From: Chloroflexota bacterium | GTDB taxonomy: Bacteria > Chloroflexota > Anaerolineae > Anaerolineales > UBA4823 | NCBI GenBank assembly: GCA_030636125.1 | Contig: DAOVXM010000201.1 | Span: 1-5,706 of the forward strand | Reading direction: 5' to 3' | DNA: 5,706 nt | Part shown: positions 1 to 5,706 of the stretch, piece after piece | Position numbering within the stretch: position 1 is the first letter of the stretch | How the letters are laid out: the number at the start of each line of letters is the position of its first letter | Translations under genes and position numbers: made by a program | Notes under the pieces: generated by a model | Seen by the model: the letters and a program-made list of their open reading frames with translations, nothing else | Databases searched by the model: none | What the model was told of the DNA's origin: nothing

Positions 1-25
1 CCAACCCGGTGGTTCGCCCAGACAT
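1..25 (-). CDS. Possible first codons of the next gene in the rpsB-tsf operon
   Basis: An ATG at 23-25 on the minus strand opens a frame (MSGRTTGL) that runs off the window, 5 nt after the TAG at 31-33. In many bacteria pyrH follows tsf, but eight codons are too few to identify the gene. GGAGAG lies about 20 nt upstream, too far for a good ribosome binding site. Confidence 0.2.
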
Positions 26-30
26 GGAAA

Positions 31-96
31 CTATTCAGAGTTGTGCTCTCCAACTTCCCAACGAACGAAACCCCGGATGACGATATTTTCACCAAT
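31..96 (-). other. tsf: Conserved EF-Ts C-terminal segment lying beyond the in-frame TAA
   Basis: Reading on in the tsf frame after the TAA gives 21 codons, beginning IGENIVIRGFVRWEVGE, and ends at TAG (31-33). From memory, Thermus thermophilus EF-Ts ends [20 protein letters not shown]. The alignment is therefore continuous, with the TAA in place of the Lys between IA and IGENI. One A-to-T change in an AAA Lys codon would create it. This segment forms the last core beta-strand in short EF-Ts proteins, so its loss should matter. It is either a degraded end of the gene, a readthrough extension, or a normal end hidden by a sequence error. Confidence 0.85.
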
Positions 97-636
97 TTAG
101 GCAATATTATCTAGCAACAACTTCTCAACGGTCAATTCGTCATCTCGAATATAAGGCTGCCGCAGCAAACATACCTCATCTACAAATTTGGCCAGGCGTC
201 CTTCGACGATGCGGACAATGACATTTTCAGGCTTACCCTCTTCCAGGCCGAGCCTGCGAGCTTTCTCGCGCTCTTGCTCTAATACTTCCTCTGGAATATC
301 TTCTTCCCTAATGTACCGCGGCGCGGCTGCAGCTATTTGCAGGGCAAGCTCATGGGCAAAAGTTCGGAAAGTTTCAGAGCGGGCTACAAAGTCGGTCTCG
401 CAGTTGACCTCGACCATCACACCGACGCGCCCATTGCCATGTGAGTATAGTTCTACCATACCCTCAGAGGATTCTCGGTCCGCACGTTTGGCAGCTGTTG
501 CCAAACCTTTTTCACGTAAAATCTCTTGTGCTTTCTTAAAGTCGCCATTTGTCTTTTCCAGGGCTTTGCGAACTTCCATAATCCCTGCCCCGGAGACTGC
601 GCGCAACTCTTTAATTTGGTCTATCGTAACTGTCAT
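97..636 (-). CDS. tsf: Translation elongation factor Ts (EF-Ts), stopped early by an in-frame TAA
   Basis: EF-Ts is the cytoplasmic nucleotide exchange factor that releases GDP from EF-Tu during elongation. The 179-residue frame has the N-terminal UBA-like domain (about residues 1-50, with VSGAGIMEVRKAL), the basic linker AAKRADRESSEGM, and the core-domain signature NCETDFVAR (78-86), whose Asp82-Phe83 match the residues that insert into EF-Tu in E. coli. The Thermus-type short core follows (EGRLAKFVDEVCLLRQP, about 145-161). The start ATG (634-636) lies 2 nt after the rpsB stop and has a well-spaced GAGGAA ribosome binding site, so the two genes are almost certainly co-transcribed and perhaps translationally coupled. 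The frame ends at TAA 97-99, but 21 more codons in the same frame encode the conserved EF-Ts C-terminus. Full length would be about 201 residues, near the usual short EF-Ts length. Gene identity is very secure; the functional C-terminus is uncertain. Confidence 0.95.
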   Translation of the reverse strand: MTVTIDQIKELRAVSGAGIMEVRKALEKTNGDFKKAQEILREKGLATAAKRADRESSEGMVELYSHGNGRVGVMVEVNCETDFVARSETFRTFAHELALQIAAAAPRYIREEDIPEEVLEQEREKARRLGLEEGKPENVIVRIVEGRLAKFVDEVCLLRQPYIRDDELTVEKLLLDNIA

Positions 637-638
637 GT

Positions 639-1757
639 TTATTCCTCGTTCTCTTCCTGGTCCCCGTCTTCTGCTGCCGGCTCGTCTTCGCTCGGCTGTT
701 CATCCTCTGCATCCTCCGTAGCTTCAGCTTCTTCTACGATCTCCTCGATCTCTTCAGCTTCAACTACCTCTACCTGCTCAACAACCTCCTCGACCTCTTC
801 AACTTCCATCTCCTCTACTTGCTCAACAACCTCCTCGATCTCTTCAACTTCCTCCACCTCTACCTGCTCAACAACCTCTACCGCTTCGGCCTGCTCTTCG
901 ACCCCTTCCTCTTCGACTTGCTCAGCACCTTCTTCCTCCTCGGTGGAAGCGGCCGTACTAAAAGCCAGTTTAGCCAGTGTAGCTTCGCCCAACAACTCTT
1001 CGTCGGACAGTTCGGGCTCATCAGCACCTACCATCTCCATAATTTCTGGAGCAGGCTCGACTTCCTCTTCCTTGCGCATGGCTTTCCCTTCCAGCACAGC
1101 TTCAGCAATCTTGCCAACTAAAAGCTTAATGGCGCGGATAGCGTCATCGTTCGAAGGAATGACATAATCTATATTACGCGGGTCGCAGTTGGTATCCACC
1201 ATAGCGACAACAGGTATATCAAGCAAATTTGCCTCGTGAATGGACGTCTCCTCGCGGCGTACATCTACGACAAAGAGCAGGTCTGGCACACCCGCCATGT
1301 GGCGAATACCGCCCAATAACATTTCTAGGCGATCCATCCGGCGAGTGAGCAACAGCACCTCCTTCTTAGGAAGGCGTTCGAAATCGCCCCCGTCGCGCAT
1401 ACGCTCTAGACCCTCTAATTCATTTATGCGCTGGCGAATCGTGCGCCAATTTGTGAGCATACCACCTAACCAGCGCATGGTTACATATGGCATCCCGCAG
1501 CGAGTGGCCTCCAGGTAGATAGTCTCTTGGGCCTGACGTTTGGTGCCAACAAAAAGCACCGTTCCCTCTTCGGCTACGGTGTCACGGACCAAATTGTAGG
1601 CTTCGTCCAATGCCTTGACCGTTTTTTGCAGGTCGATAATATGGATACTGTTACGCTCGGTAAATATATATGGCTTCATGGCTGGGTTCCACTTGTGGGT
1701 ACGATGCCCAAAGTGCACACCACTTTCCAGAAGCGCTTTCATAGAAACGATGGCCAT
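639..1757 (-). CDS. rpsB: Small ribosomal subunit protein S2 with a long acidic C-terminal tail
   Basis: S2 binds late to the 30S subunit near the head-body junction and is needed for S1 recruitment in bacteria that have S1. The 372-residue protein has a complete S2 core at about 1-228: [32 protein letters not shown] (69-80), [13 protein letters not shown] (95-107), the coiled-coil protrusion (about 105-155), [16 protein letters not shown] (155-170), VDTNCDP (187-193) and [12 protein letters not shown]. Residues 229-372 are a Glu/Val-rich tail with three 15-residue repeats that start VVEQVE. The ATG at 1755-1757 is chosen because the family begins MAIVSMK and AAAGGAG sits 8 nt upstream. An in-frame GTG three codons earlier (1764-1766) overlaps that Shine-Dalgarno and is unlikely. 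It is the first gene of an rpsB-tsf operon, the usual bacterial order. Confidence 0.97.
   Translation of the reverse strand: MAIVSMKALLESGVHFGHRTHKWNPAMKPYIFTERNSIHIIDLQKTVKALDEAYNLVRDTVAEEGTVLFVGTKRQAQETIYLEATRCGMPYVTMRWLGGMLTNWRTIRQRINELEGLERMRDGGDFERLPKKEVLLLTRRMDRLEMLLGGIRHMAGVPDLLFVVDVRREETSIHEANLLDIPVVAMVDTNCDPRNIDYVIPSNDDAIRAIKLLVGKIAEAVLEGKAMRKEEEVEPAPEIMEMVGADEPELSDEELLGEATLAKLAFSTAASTEEEEGAEQVEEEGVEEQAEAVEVVEQVEVEEVEEIEEVVEQVEEMEVEEVEEVVEQVEVVEAEEIEEIVEEAEATEDAEDEQPSEDEPAAEDGDQEENEE
642..647 (-). promoter_or_regulatory. tsf ribosome binding site embedded in the 3' end of rpsB
   Basis: GAGGAA on the minus strand is the last two Glu codons of rpsB, directly before its TAA stop. It lies 5 nt upstream of the tsf ATG (7 nt from the GAGG core). 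The layout suggests ribosomes finishing S2 re-initiate on tsf, which is an inference from spacing. Confidence 0.8.
723..902 (-). repeat. 45-bp tandem repeat encoding 15-residue acidic units in the S2 tail
   Basis: On the plus strand, CTCTACCTGCTCAACAACCT (or a close variant) begins at 768, 813 and 858, a regular 45-bp period. A more diverged copy lies next to it at 723-767. In the protein this gives units starting VVEQVE at residues 295, 310 and 325, and a degenerate unit at 340 starting IVEEAE. The preserved DNA similarity points to recent slippage or unequal recombination rather than only selection for acidic residues. Confidence 0.8.
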
Positions 1758-1765
1758 TTTAAACA

Positions 1766-1772
1766 CTCCTTT
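1766..1772 (-). promoter_or_regulatory. rpsB ribosome binding site
   Basis: AAAGGAG on the minus strand ends 8 nt before the ATG at 1755-1757. This spacing decides the start in favour of that ATG over the in-frame GTG at 1764-1766, which overlaps the motif. A second purine run (GGAGGCGGAGGAA) lies further upstream at about 1779-1791. Confidence 0.8.
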
Positions 1773-1892
1773 GCGTTATTCCTCCGCCTCCTTCATCCTT
1801 TCCCGGCACCATCCCAGGAATAAAGGCCAATTTAATCCTGAGGCAAACATGGCACGCCCGGTTAAGTCGAGAGACGTGTGAGATAGGGATTA

Positions 1893-1908
1893 GCCCCGCT
1901 CCGGGGGC
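1893..1908 (-). promoter_or_regulatory. Second hairpin in the rpsB leader
   Basis: GCCCC (1893-1897) pairs with GGGGC (1904-1908) around a 6-nt loop. Next to it, minus-strand TAATCC (1892-1887) can pair with GGATTA (1838-1833), closing a larger loop of about 48 nt. Together with the hairpin at 1916-1934 this suggests a folded leader upstream of rpsB. I recognise no named riboswitch or r-protein leader family in it. Confidence 0.35.
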
Positions 1909-1915
1909 ACAATAT

Positions 1916-1934
1916 CTCCCGCCTAAGGCGGGAG
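1916..1934 (-). promoter_or_regulatory. GC-rich hairpin at the predicted 5' end of the rpsB leader
   Basis: CTCCCGCC and GGCGGGAG form a perfect 8-bp inverted repeat around a 3-nt loop. It starts within a base or two of the transcription start predicted from the -10 at 1942-1947, so the rpsB-tsf mRNA would begin with this stem. No T-run follows on either strand, so it is not a standard intrinsic terminator. It may stabilise the 5' end or form part of a leader structure for S2 autoregulation, which is known for E. coli rpsB; the role here is inferred. Confidence 0.5.
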
Positions 1935-1941
1935 CGTGCGA

Positions 1942-1970
1942 AGTATATCATAAGCTGGCAGGTTCGTCCA
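1942..1970 (-). promoter_or_regulatory. Predicted sigma70-type promoter for rpsB-tsf
   Basis: On the minus strand, TGGACG (1965-1970; 4 of 6 to TTGACA) and TATACT (1942-1947; 5 of 6 to TATAAT) are separated by exactly 17 bp. Transcription would start near 1935, giving a 5' leader of roughly 180 nt before the rpsB ATG. The positions fit a promoter for the only minus-strand operon starting here. This is a consensus match, not a mapped start. Confidence 0.55.
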
Positions 1971-1987
1971 GGACTGTTATTGCGCGG

Positions 1988-1993
1988 TACAAT
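1988..1993 (+). promoter_or_regulatory. Predicted -10 element for birA, implying a leaderless mRNA
   Basis: TACAAT (5 of 6 to TATAAT) ends 7 nt before the birA ATG at 2001, so transcription should start at about 2000-2001, at or next to the A of the start codon. No Shine-Dalgarno is visible upstream of the ATG. No convincing -35 exists; the expected position (about 1964-1970) coincides with the -35 of the divergent rpsB promoter. Confidence 0.45.
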
Positions 1994-2000
1994 TTATGTC

Positions 2001-2810
2001 ATGGACCAACCTACCCTTAACAAGCTTTTAGGTGATTTGTCCTTGGGGTCTATACGCTATCTAAATACCGTTGACTCCACCAACAACCTGGCCGCACACT
2101 GGGCCAAAGATGGTGCGCCAAACCTATCGCTGGTGATAAGCGATGAACAAACGGCTGGCCGCGGTCGCTTGAGCCGTCGCTGGTATACACCGCCAGGAGC
2201 AGCATTGGCATTCAGCCTAATCATCCAGGATACCACTCAAGAGACCGTCATGCCCAACAGCAGCTTATCCCGCCTGACAGCGTTAGGGACACTGGCAGTA
2301 TGCGATGCATTGAAACAATCCTTCCCAACACAGCTTCAAGCACAGATTAAATGGCCCAACGACGTCTTAGTGGCACATCACAAGCTGGCTGGGGTGCTCT
2401 CCGAGGCTTTTTGGCAAGGTGAGCAATTACAGACTGTCATCCTTGGCATCGGTATCAATATTGCACCTGAATCCGTGCCATCTGCGGAGCTGCTGGATTT
2501 TCCGGCAACCTGTGTAGAAGCTGCGGTGAAAGAACAAGTTGACCGCTGGGAGTTGTTACACACTGTGTTGGTCAAGTTGTTATACTGGAGATCCCACCTG
2601 ACCTCCCCAGAGTTCATTCAGGCCTGGGAAAAGAGATTAGCCTATCGAGGAGAGTGGGTGCAGGTGATTTTTGAGGGTGAACCATCTCTTGAGGGTCAAG
2701 TAATCGGGCTAAAATCCGATGGTTCCTTAAAAATGCTTACACGGTCAGGGGATCTGGTTGATCTCCAGGCTGGTGAAATCCACGTTAGGCCGCTTGACAG
2801 GCCAGCCTAA
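2001..2810 (+). CDS. birA: Biotin--[acetyl-CoA-carboxylase] ligase, monofunctional (no DNA-binding domain)
   Basis: This enzyme makes biotinyl-5'-AMP from biotin and ATP, then attaches biotin to the biotinyl-lysine of BCCP in acetyl-CoA carboxylase and related carboxylases. The 269-residue product has DSTN (25-28), the adenylate/biotin loop GRGRLSRRW (53-61), KWPNDVLV (117-124) with the downstream Lys128 in KLAGVLSE (the biotin-contacting Lys183 of E. coli), ILGIGINI (147-154), and an SH3-like C-terminal domain (about 213-265). It lacks the N-terminal winged HTH of E. coli BirA, so it is a class I ligase not expected to repress bio genes itself. The loop has Ser58 where GRGRxGRxW has Gly; the family tolerates change there. 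ATG 2001 is preferred; a TTG at 1980 adds seven residues but lies upstream of the predicted transcription start. Confidence 0.93.
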   Translation: MDQPTLNKLLGDLSLGSIRYLNTVDSTNNLAAHWAKDGAPNLSLVISDEQTAGRGRLSRRWYTPPGAALAFSLIIQDTTQETVMPNSSLSRLTALGTLAVCDALKQSFPTQLQAQIKWPNDVLVAHHKLAGVLSEAFWQGEQLQTVILGIGINIAPESVPSAELLDFPATCVEAAVKEQVDRWELLHTVLVKLLYWRSHLTSPEFIQAWEKRLAYRGEWVQVIFEGEPSLEGQVIGLKSDGSLKMLTRSGDLVDLQAGEIHVRPLDRPA

Positions 2811-2811
2811 C
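2784..2811 (+). repeat. Inverted repeat over the birA stop codon
   Basis: GTTAGGC (2784-2790) and GCCTAAC (2805-2811) form a perfect 7-bp inverted repeat around 14 nt, with the TAA stop inside the right arm. No T-tract follows, so it is at best a weak transcript-end or stabilising structure and may be chance. Confidence 0.3.
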
Positions 2812-2938
2812 CAGCAAACTAACAAATTCGAAATGAAAGGCATGGCCCAAGACGGTTACAATTAAATATTACTGCTCAGGCTACAAAGAGAAGTCTCGGG
2901 CCGGCTCCCCCTATCCAAGGCTGGAGTTACAATTACAG

Positions 2939-2944
2939 TATGAT
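2939..2944 (+). promoter_or_regulatory. Possible -10 element for the small membrane-protein gene
   Basis: TATGAT matches TATAAT at 5 of 6 positions and would start transcription near 2951, just before the Shine-Dalgarno at 2953. No acceptable -35 is seen 16-18 bp upstream. The gene could instead be read through from birA, since no clear terminator lies between them. Confidence 0.3.
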
Positions 2945-2952
2945 ACTTTACT

Positions 2953-2958
2953 AGGAGA
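2953..2958 (+). promoter_or_regulatory. Ribosome binding site of the small membrane-protein gene
   Basis: AGGAGA lies 6 nt before the ATG at 2965. It is a strong, well-placed Shine-Dalgarno and the best evidence that the short ORF downstream is translated. Confidence 0.75.
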
Positions 2959-2964
2959 CCTAAG

Positions 2965-3171
2965 ATGTTCGATGACCTGCGCGACGATGCCTCGTCTTAT
3001 TACGATGAAGATGATTTCCAGGAGCTCGCTAAGCCACAGGAAAGCCCCAAGAAATTCTTGGGCATGACCCCCCTCCAACGGTTTGTCATCGCATTGCTAT
3101 TATTATTCGCTACCTGTATCCTTAGCGCGTTTTGCTTACTGGTGACAGAGAGAGTAGTACTATTGTTATGA
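2965..3171 (+). CDS. Small single-pass membrane protein of unknown function
   Basis: This 68-residue product is not a family I can name. Residues 1-20 are strongly acidic (nine Asp/Glu, including YYDEDDF). A short linker with Pro and Lys follows (KPQESPKKF, 23-31), then FLGMTPLQRF and one hydrophobic helix at about 39-61 (VIALLLLFATCILSAFCLLV), ending TERVVLLL. The Lys/Arg residues before the helix favour a cytoplasmic N-terminus by the positive-inside rule, and no signal-peptidase site is evident. A good AGGAGA ribosome binding site and absence of overlap with other genes support it as real. It sits between birA (same strand, 154 bp upstream) and the convergent gyrA, and neither neighbour indicates its role. 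It could be a lineage-conserved small membrane protein. Confidence 0.7.
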   Translation: MFDDLRDDASSYYDEDDFQELAKPQESPKKFLGMTPLQRFVIALLLLFATCILSAFCLLVTERVVLLL

Positions 3172-3209
3172 CGACCAGGAACTCGCCCTCTGATCTCTTA
3201 CCTGCTTAA

Positions 3210-3260
3210 AGTGTTGCGCATTATTACCAAACTATCGAGTCACTTTCGCCGCGCAACACT
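3210..3260. terminator. Candidate weak bidirectional terminator between the small ORF and gyrA
   Basis: AGTGTTGCGC (3210-3219) and GCGCAACACT (3251-3260) are a perfect 10-bp inverted repeat around a 31-nt loop, in the convergent intergenic gap. The right arm overlaps the gyrA TAG stop (3259-3261). In the gyrA direction the stem is followed by TTAAG, so there is only a short T-run, and in the plus direction there is none. It is therefore not a textbook intrinsic terminator, though the location is right for ending both transcripts. Confidence 0.4.
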
Positions 3261-5706
3261 AGGTCACACCCACTCGAAGTAAATCGGCGCGGGCAATGCG
3301 TGCCACAGAGGCAACATTATCCCCTTCCTTTAAATTCATCAACAGCACACCGCGTGTCGCGCGACCTGATCGTGAAATGTTTTCCACTTTGGTCCGTATA
3401 ATCACGCCACCAGCCGACATCATGGTCAGGTCGTCGGCTTCTTGCACCACGCGTGCCGCAGCAATCACACCCACCTTATTAAATGCCTTTTTGTCAATTG
3501 TAAGTATACCTCTGGTAGCCCTGCTCTTTGAGGTATATTCGCTCAATAGTGTGCGCTTTCCATAACCCTTGGTTGTCACCACCAATAACTCACCCTCCGG
3601 TTCGACTACTTCCATGCTGGTGACCCGGTCCCCTTTGTGTAATCGAATCCCGATGACGCCTGCTGCAGTGCGTCCCATCGACCTCACCTCTTTCTCCGAG
3701 AAACGCAACGCCTGACCGTTTTTCGTCACCATAATAATTTCATCCTCACCTCGCGTCAGGCGCACCCACCCCAACTCATCGCCTTCACCTAGGCTGATAG
3801 CGATCAGACCAGAAGGACGCACAGATGCAAATGCAGAGAAGACCACACGTTTGACACGCCCGTTGCGAGTGGCCATCATGCAGTACTCAGCAGCTTCGAA
3901 ATCGGGCACGGGCACAACTGCAGTAACTGTCTCACCAGGCCTTAAAGCCAATACGTTAACAATAGGAATACCTTTCCCTGTACGGTCGGCGTCTGGAATC
4001 TGGTACGCCTTCTCGGAATATACTTTGCCCTTATCAGAGAAAAAGAGAATAGTATCCAGCGTACGCGCCGGGACCAGCATTACGACCTCGTCTTCGTCCT
4101 TGGTGGCGTGACCGGTGACCCCCCGGCCACCACGTCTCTGCGACCTGAACGCTTTAGCCATAACCCGCTTGATATACCCGCGCTGAGTGATACTGATCAA
4201 CACGGCCTCATCGGGAACCAGGTCCTCCTCGTCGAAGTCCCCGCTGGCATCAAATGCAATATGAGTCCGGCGTTCATCCCCATACTTTTCAGCGACCTCA
4301 TTTAAGCCATCTTTGATAACTTTCAAAATTTTCTTCGGGTTCGCCAACAAATCTTCCAGATAAGCAATATTTTTGAGAATCTGGTTCTGTTCGTCCTCGA
4401 TTTTCTGCCGTTCCAAGGCTGCCAGGCGGCGCAGTTGCAAATCGAGAATGGCTTGGGCTTGACGATCGCTCAAGTTAAATCGCGACATAAGGCGTTCCTT
4501 GGCAACATCGGCATCCGGAGACTTACGGATTGTCTGGATCACATCGTCCAGGTTTGCCAGCGCGATAAGCAGTCCTTCTAAGATATGCGCGCGAGCAAGC
4601 GCTTTATTTAAGTCGAATTGAGAACGGCGGATGATCACATCACGCCGGTGCTCGATATACACACGTAACGCTCGCTTCAGCGAGAGTAAGCGCGGTTCTC
4701 CTTCCACCAGGGCCAGCATCTGGGCTCCAAAGGTGGTTTGAAGCGGGGTGAACTTATAAAGCTGGTTGAGCACCTTTTTGGGTTGCGCGCTGCGTTTGAG
4801 TTCGATGATAATGCTCATCCCACGCCGGTCTGATTCATCGCGTAGATCGGAGATTTCGCCCAGCTTGCCGATGCGAGCCAGATGGGCAATCCGCTCGATC
4901 AAGCTGGTTTTATTGAGTTGATAAGGGATTTCTGTGATAACAATACGGTAGCGGCCCCCATTTAACTCTTCAATATGTGCTAGCCCGCGCAGTACAATGC
5001 GACCGCGCCCGGTGCTATAAGCCTGGCGGATACCTTCCGAACCCACAATTACACCACCTGTGGGGAAATCAGGCCCCGGAAGATATTCCAGCAAATCTTC
5101 CACAGTGATTTCATCTACCTGATGGTAGTTATCGATCATATAGGTCAGGGCCGAGATCAACTCACCCAGATTGTGAGGAGGGACATTGGTCGCCATACCT
5201 ACCGCAATCCCAGAGGAACCATTTAGCAACAAGTTGGGCAGGCGGGCTGGCAAGACGATTGGTTCTTGCAAAGAGTCGTCAAAGTTAACCGAAAAGTCTA
5301 CCGTATCCTTGCCAATATCCGCCAGAATATCTTCGGCCATGGACGCCAAACGCGCCTCGGTATAGCGCATTGCTGCGGGCGCATCGCCATCAATGGAACC
5401 GAAGTTGCCCTGCCCATCGACCAAGGTATAGCGCATAGAGAAGTCTTGCGCCAGACGGGCCATAGCATCGTAAACCGACTGATCCCCATGCGGGTGGTAT
5501 TTTCCCAACACTTCGCCAACGATACGCGCAGATTTCTTATGCTGCGTGTTCGAGCGAATGCCCATATCATGCATAGCATACAAAATACGGCGGTGTACTG
5601 GCTTGAGTCCGTCACGCGCGTCGGGCAAGGCGCGCGCAACGATCACGCTCATCGCGTAGTCCAGATAGGCAGATCGCATTTGATCGTCGATGTCTACTTG
5701 TTGAAC
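3259..5706 (-). CDS. gyrA: DNA gyrase subunit A, 5' end outside the window
   Basis: GyrA is the DNA breakage-reunion subunit of the A2B2 gyrase that introduces negative supercoils using ATP hydrolysed by GyrB. Residue numbers count from the Met at 5677-5679. The winged-helix/tower region has [47 protein letters not shown] and the catalytic Arg105-Tyr106 in AAMRYTEAR. The coiled-coil region and C-gate follow to about 480. The C-terminal beta-pinwheel (about 487-800) carries the GyrA box QRRGGRG (514-520), which separates GyrA from ParC. That Met is probably not the start: the frame stays open to 5706 (VQQVDIDDQ), matching the sequence that precedes SYLDYAMS in GyrA, so the gene is partial here. 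Position 67 is Gln where E. coli has Ser83. There is no acidic C-terminal tail. Confidence 0.96.
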   Translation of the reverse strand, partial: VQQVDIDDQMRSAYLDYAMSVIVARALPDARDGLKPVHRRILYAMHDMGIRSNTQHKKSARIVGEVLGKYHPHGDQSVYDAMARLAQDFSMRYTLVDGQGNFGSIDGDAPAAMRYTEARLASMAEDILADIGKDTVDFSVNFDDSLQEPIVLPARLPNLLLNGSSGIAVGMATNVPPHNLGELISALTYMIDNYHQVDEITVEDLLEYLPGPDFPTGGVIVGSEGIRQAYSTGRGRIVLRGLAHIEELNGGRYRIVITEIPYQLNKTSLIERIAHLARIGKLGEISDLRDESDRRGMSIIIELKRSAQPKKVLNQLYKFTPLQTTFGAQMLALVEGEPRLLSLKRALRVYIEHRRDVIIRRSQFDLNKALARAHILEGLLIALANLDDVIQTIRKSPDADVAKERLMSRFNLSDRQAQAILDLQLRRLAALERQKIEDEQNQILKNIAYLEDLLANPKKILKVIKDGLNEVAEKYGDERRTHIAFDASGDFDEEDLVPDEAVLISITQRGYIKRVMAKAFRSQRRGGRGVTGHATKDEDEVVMLVPARTLDTILFFSDKGKVYSEKAYQIPDADRTGKGIPIVNVLALRPGETVTAVVPVPDFEAAEYCMMATRNGRVKRVVFSAFASVRPSGLIAISLGEGDELGWVRLTRGEDEIIMVTKNGQALRFSEKEVRSMGRTAAGVIGIRLHKGDRVTSMEVVEPEGELLVVTTKGYGKRTLLSEYTSKSRATRGILTIDKKAFNKVGVIAAARVVQEADDLTMMSAGGVIIRTKVENISRSGRATRGVLLMNLKEGDNVASVARIARADLLRVGVT

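Noticed and set aside
97..99. Reassigned TAA codon (alternative genetic code) as explanation for the tsf stop
   Set aside because: rpsB and birA both end at TAA in natural family positions, so TAA works as a stop in this genome.
188..721. Plus-strand ORF of 177 codons antisense to tsf
   Set aside because: It lies entirely over the well-conserved tsf frame and the rpsB end; the composition is a shadow of the sense genes.
526..1167. Plus-strand 213-codon ORF, Ser/Thr-rich low-complexity protein
   Set aside because: It is antisense to the Glu-rich rpsB tail; GAG/GAA runs read on the opposite strand give Ser/Leu/Phe-rich shadows in several frames. No ribosome binding site or homology pattern supports it.
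1755..1766. GTG at 1764-1766 as the rpsB start
   Set aside because: It overlaps the AAAGGAG Shine-Dalgarno; S2 proteins begin MAIVSMK, matching the ATG at 1755-1757 with 8-nt spacing.
1916..1934. Intrinsic terminator between rpsB and birA
   Set aside because: The stem has no T-run on either strand and lies between divergent genes, where a terminator is not expected.
1980..2000. TTG-initiated N-terminal extension of birA
   Set aside because: The seven extra residues overlap the predicted -10 element, have no ribosome binding site, and are not needed for the catalytic domain.
2794..2822. TTGACA at 2794-2799 as a -35 for the small ORF
   Set aside because: It is inside birA and the 17-bp-spaced position reads AACTAA, a poor -10; probably chance.
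5677..5679. Met at 5677-5679 as the true gyrA start
   Set aside because: The frame remains open to the window edge with GyrA-like residues (VDIDDQ), so the start is upstream, outside the window.

Overview
The window is a compact bacterial chromosomal segment of mostly housekeeping genes: translation (rpsB, tsf), biotin attachment (birA-type ligase), a small membrane protein of unknown function, and DNA topology (gyrA). I see no tRNA, rRNA, CRISPR array, insertion sequence or phage gene. The gene set suggests a deep-branching bacterium with a short, Thermus-like EF-Ts; the long acidic tail on S2 and the HTH-less biotin ligase would fit Chloroflexota (Anaerolineae-like). That placement is an inference from memory of these families, not a search result.

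Layout. On the minus strand, rpsB (639-1757) is followed by tsf (97-636) with a 2-nt gap; the tsf Shine-Dalgarno is formed by the last two Glu codons of rpsB. Upstream of rpsB, a 243-bp divergent spacer (1758-2000) holds a good minus-strand promoter, a leader of about 180 nt with two GC-rich hairpins, and a plus-strand -10 element so close to the birA ATG that birA is probably leaderless. On the plus strand, birA (2001-2810) is followed after 154 bp by a 68-codon ORF with its own Shine-Dalgarno (2965-3171). It converges on gyrA (minus, 3259 to beyond 5706), whose 5' end lies outside the window. A 10-bp inverted repeat with a long loop separates the convergent pair.

The most notable observation is in tsf. 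The reading frame stops at a TAA (97-99) exactly where short EF-Ts proteins carry a Lys. The same frame continues past it with the conserved C-terminal EF-Ts strand (IGENIVIRGFVRWEVGE) to a TAG at 31-33. The gene is therefore nonsense-interrupted, read through, or carries a one-base sequence error. Other points worth attention are a 145-residue Glu/Val-rich S2 tail built from 15-residue (45-bp) tandem repeats, Gln in place of Ser83 (E. coli numbering) in the quinolone-determining region of GyrA, and the back-to-back promoters between rpsB and birA. I did not find a wholly new multi-gene system here.
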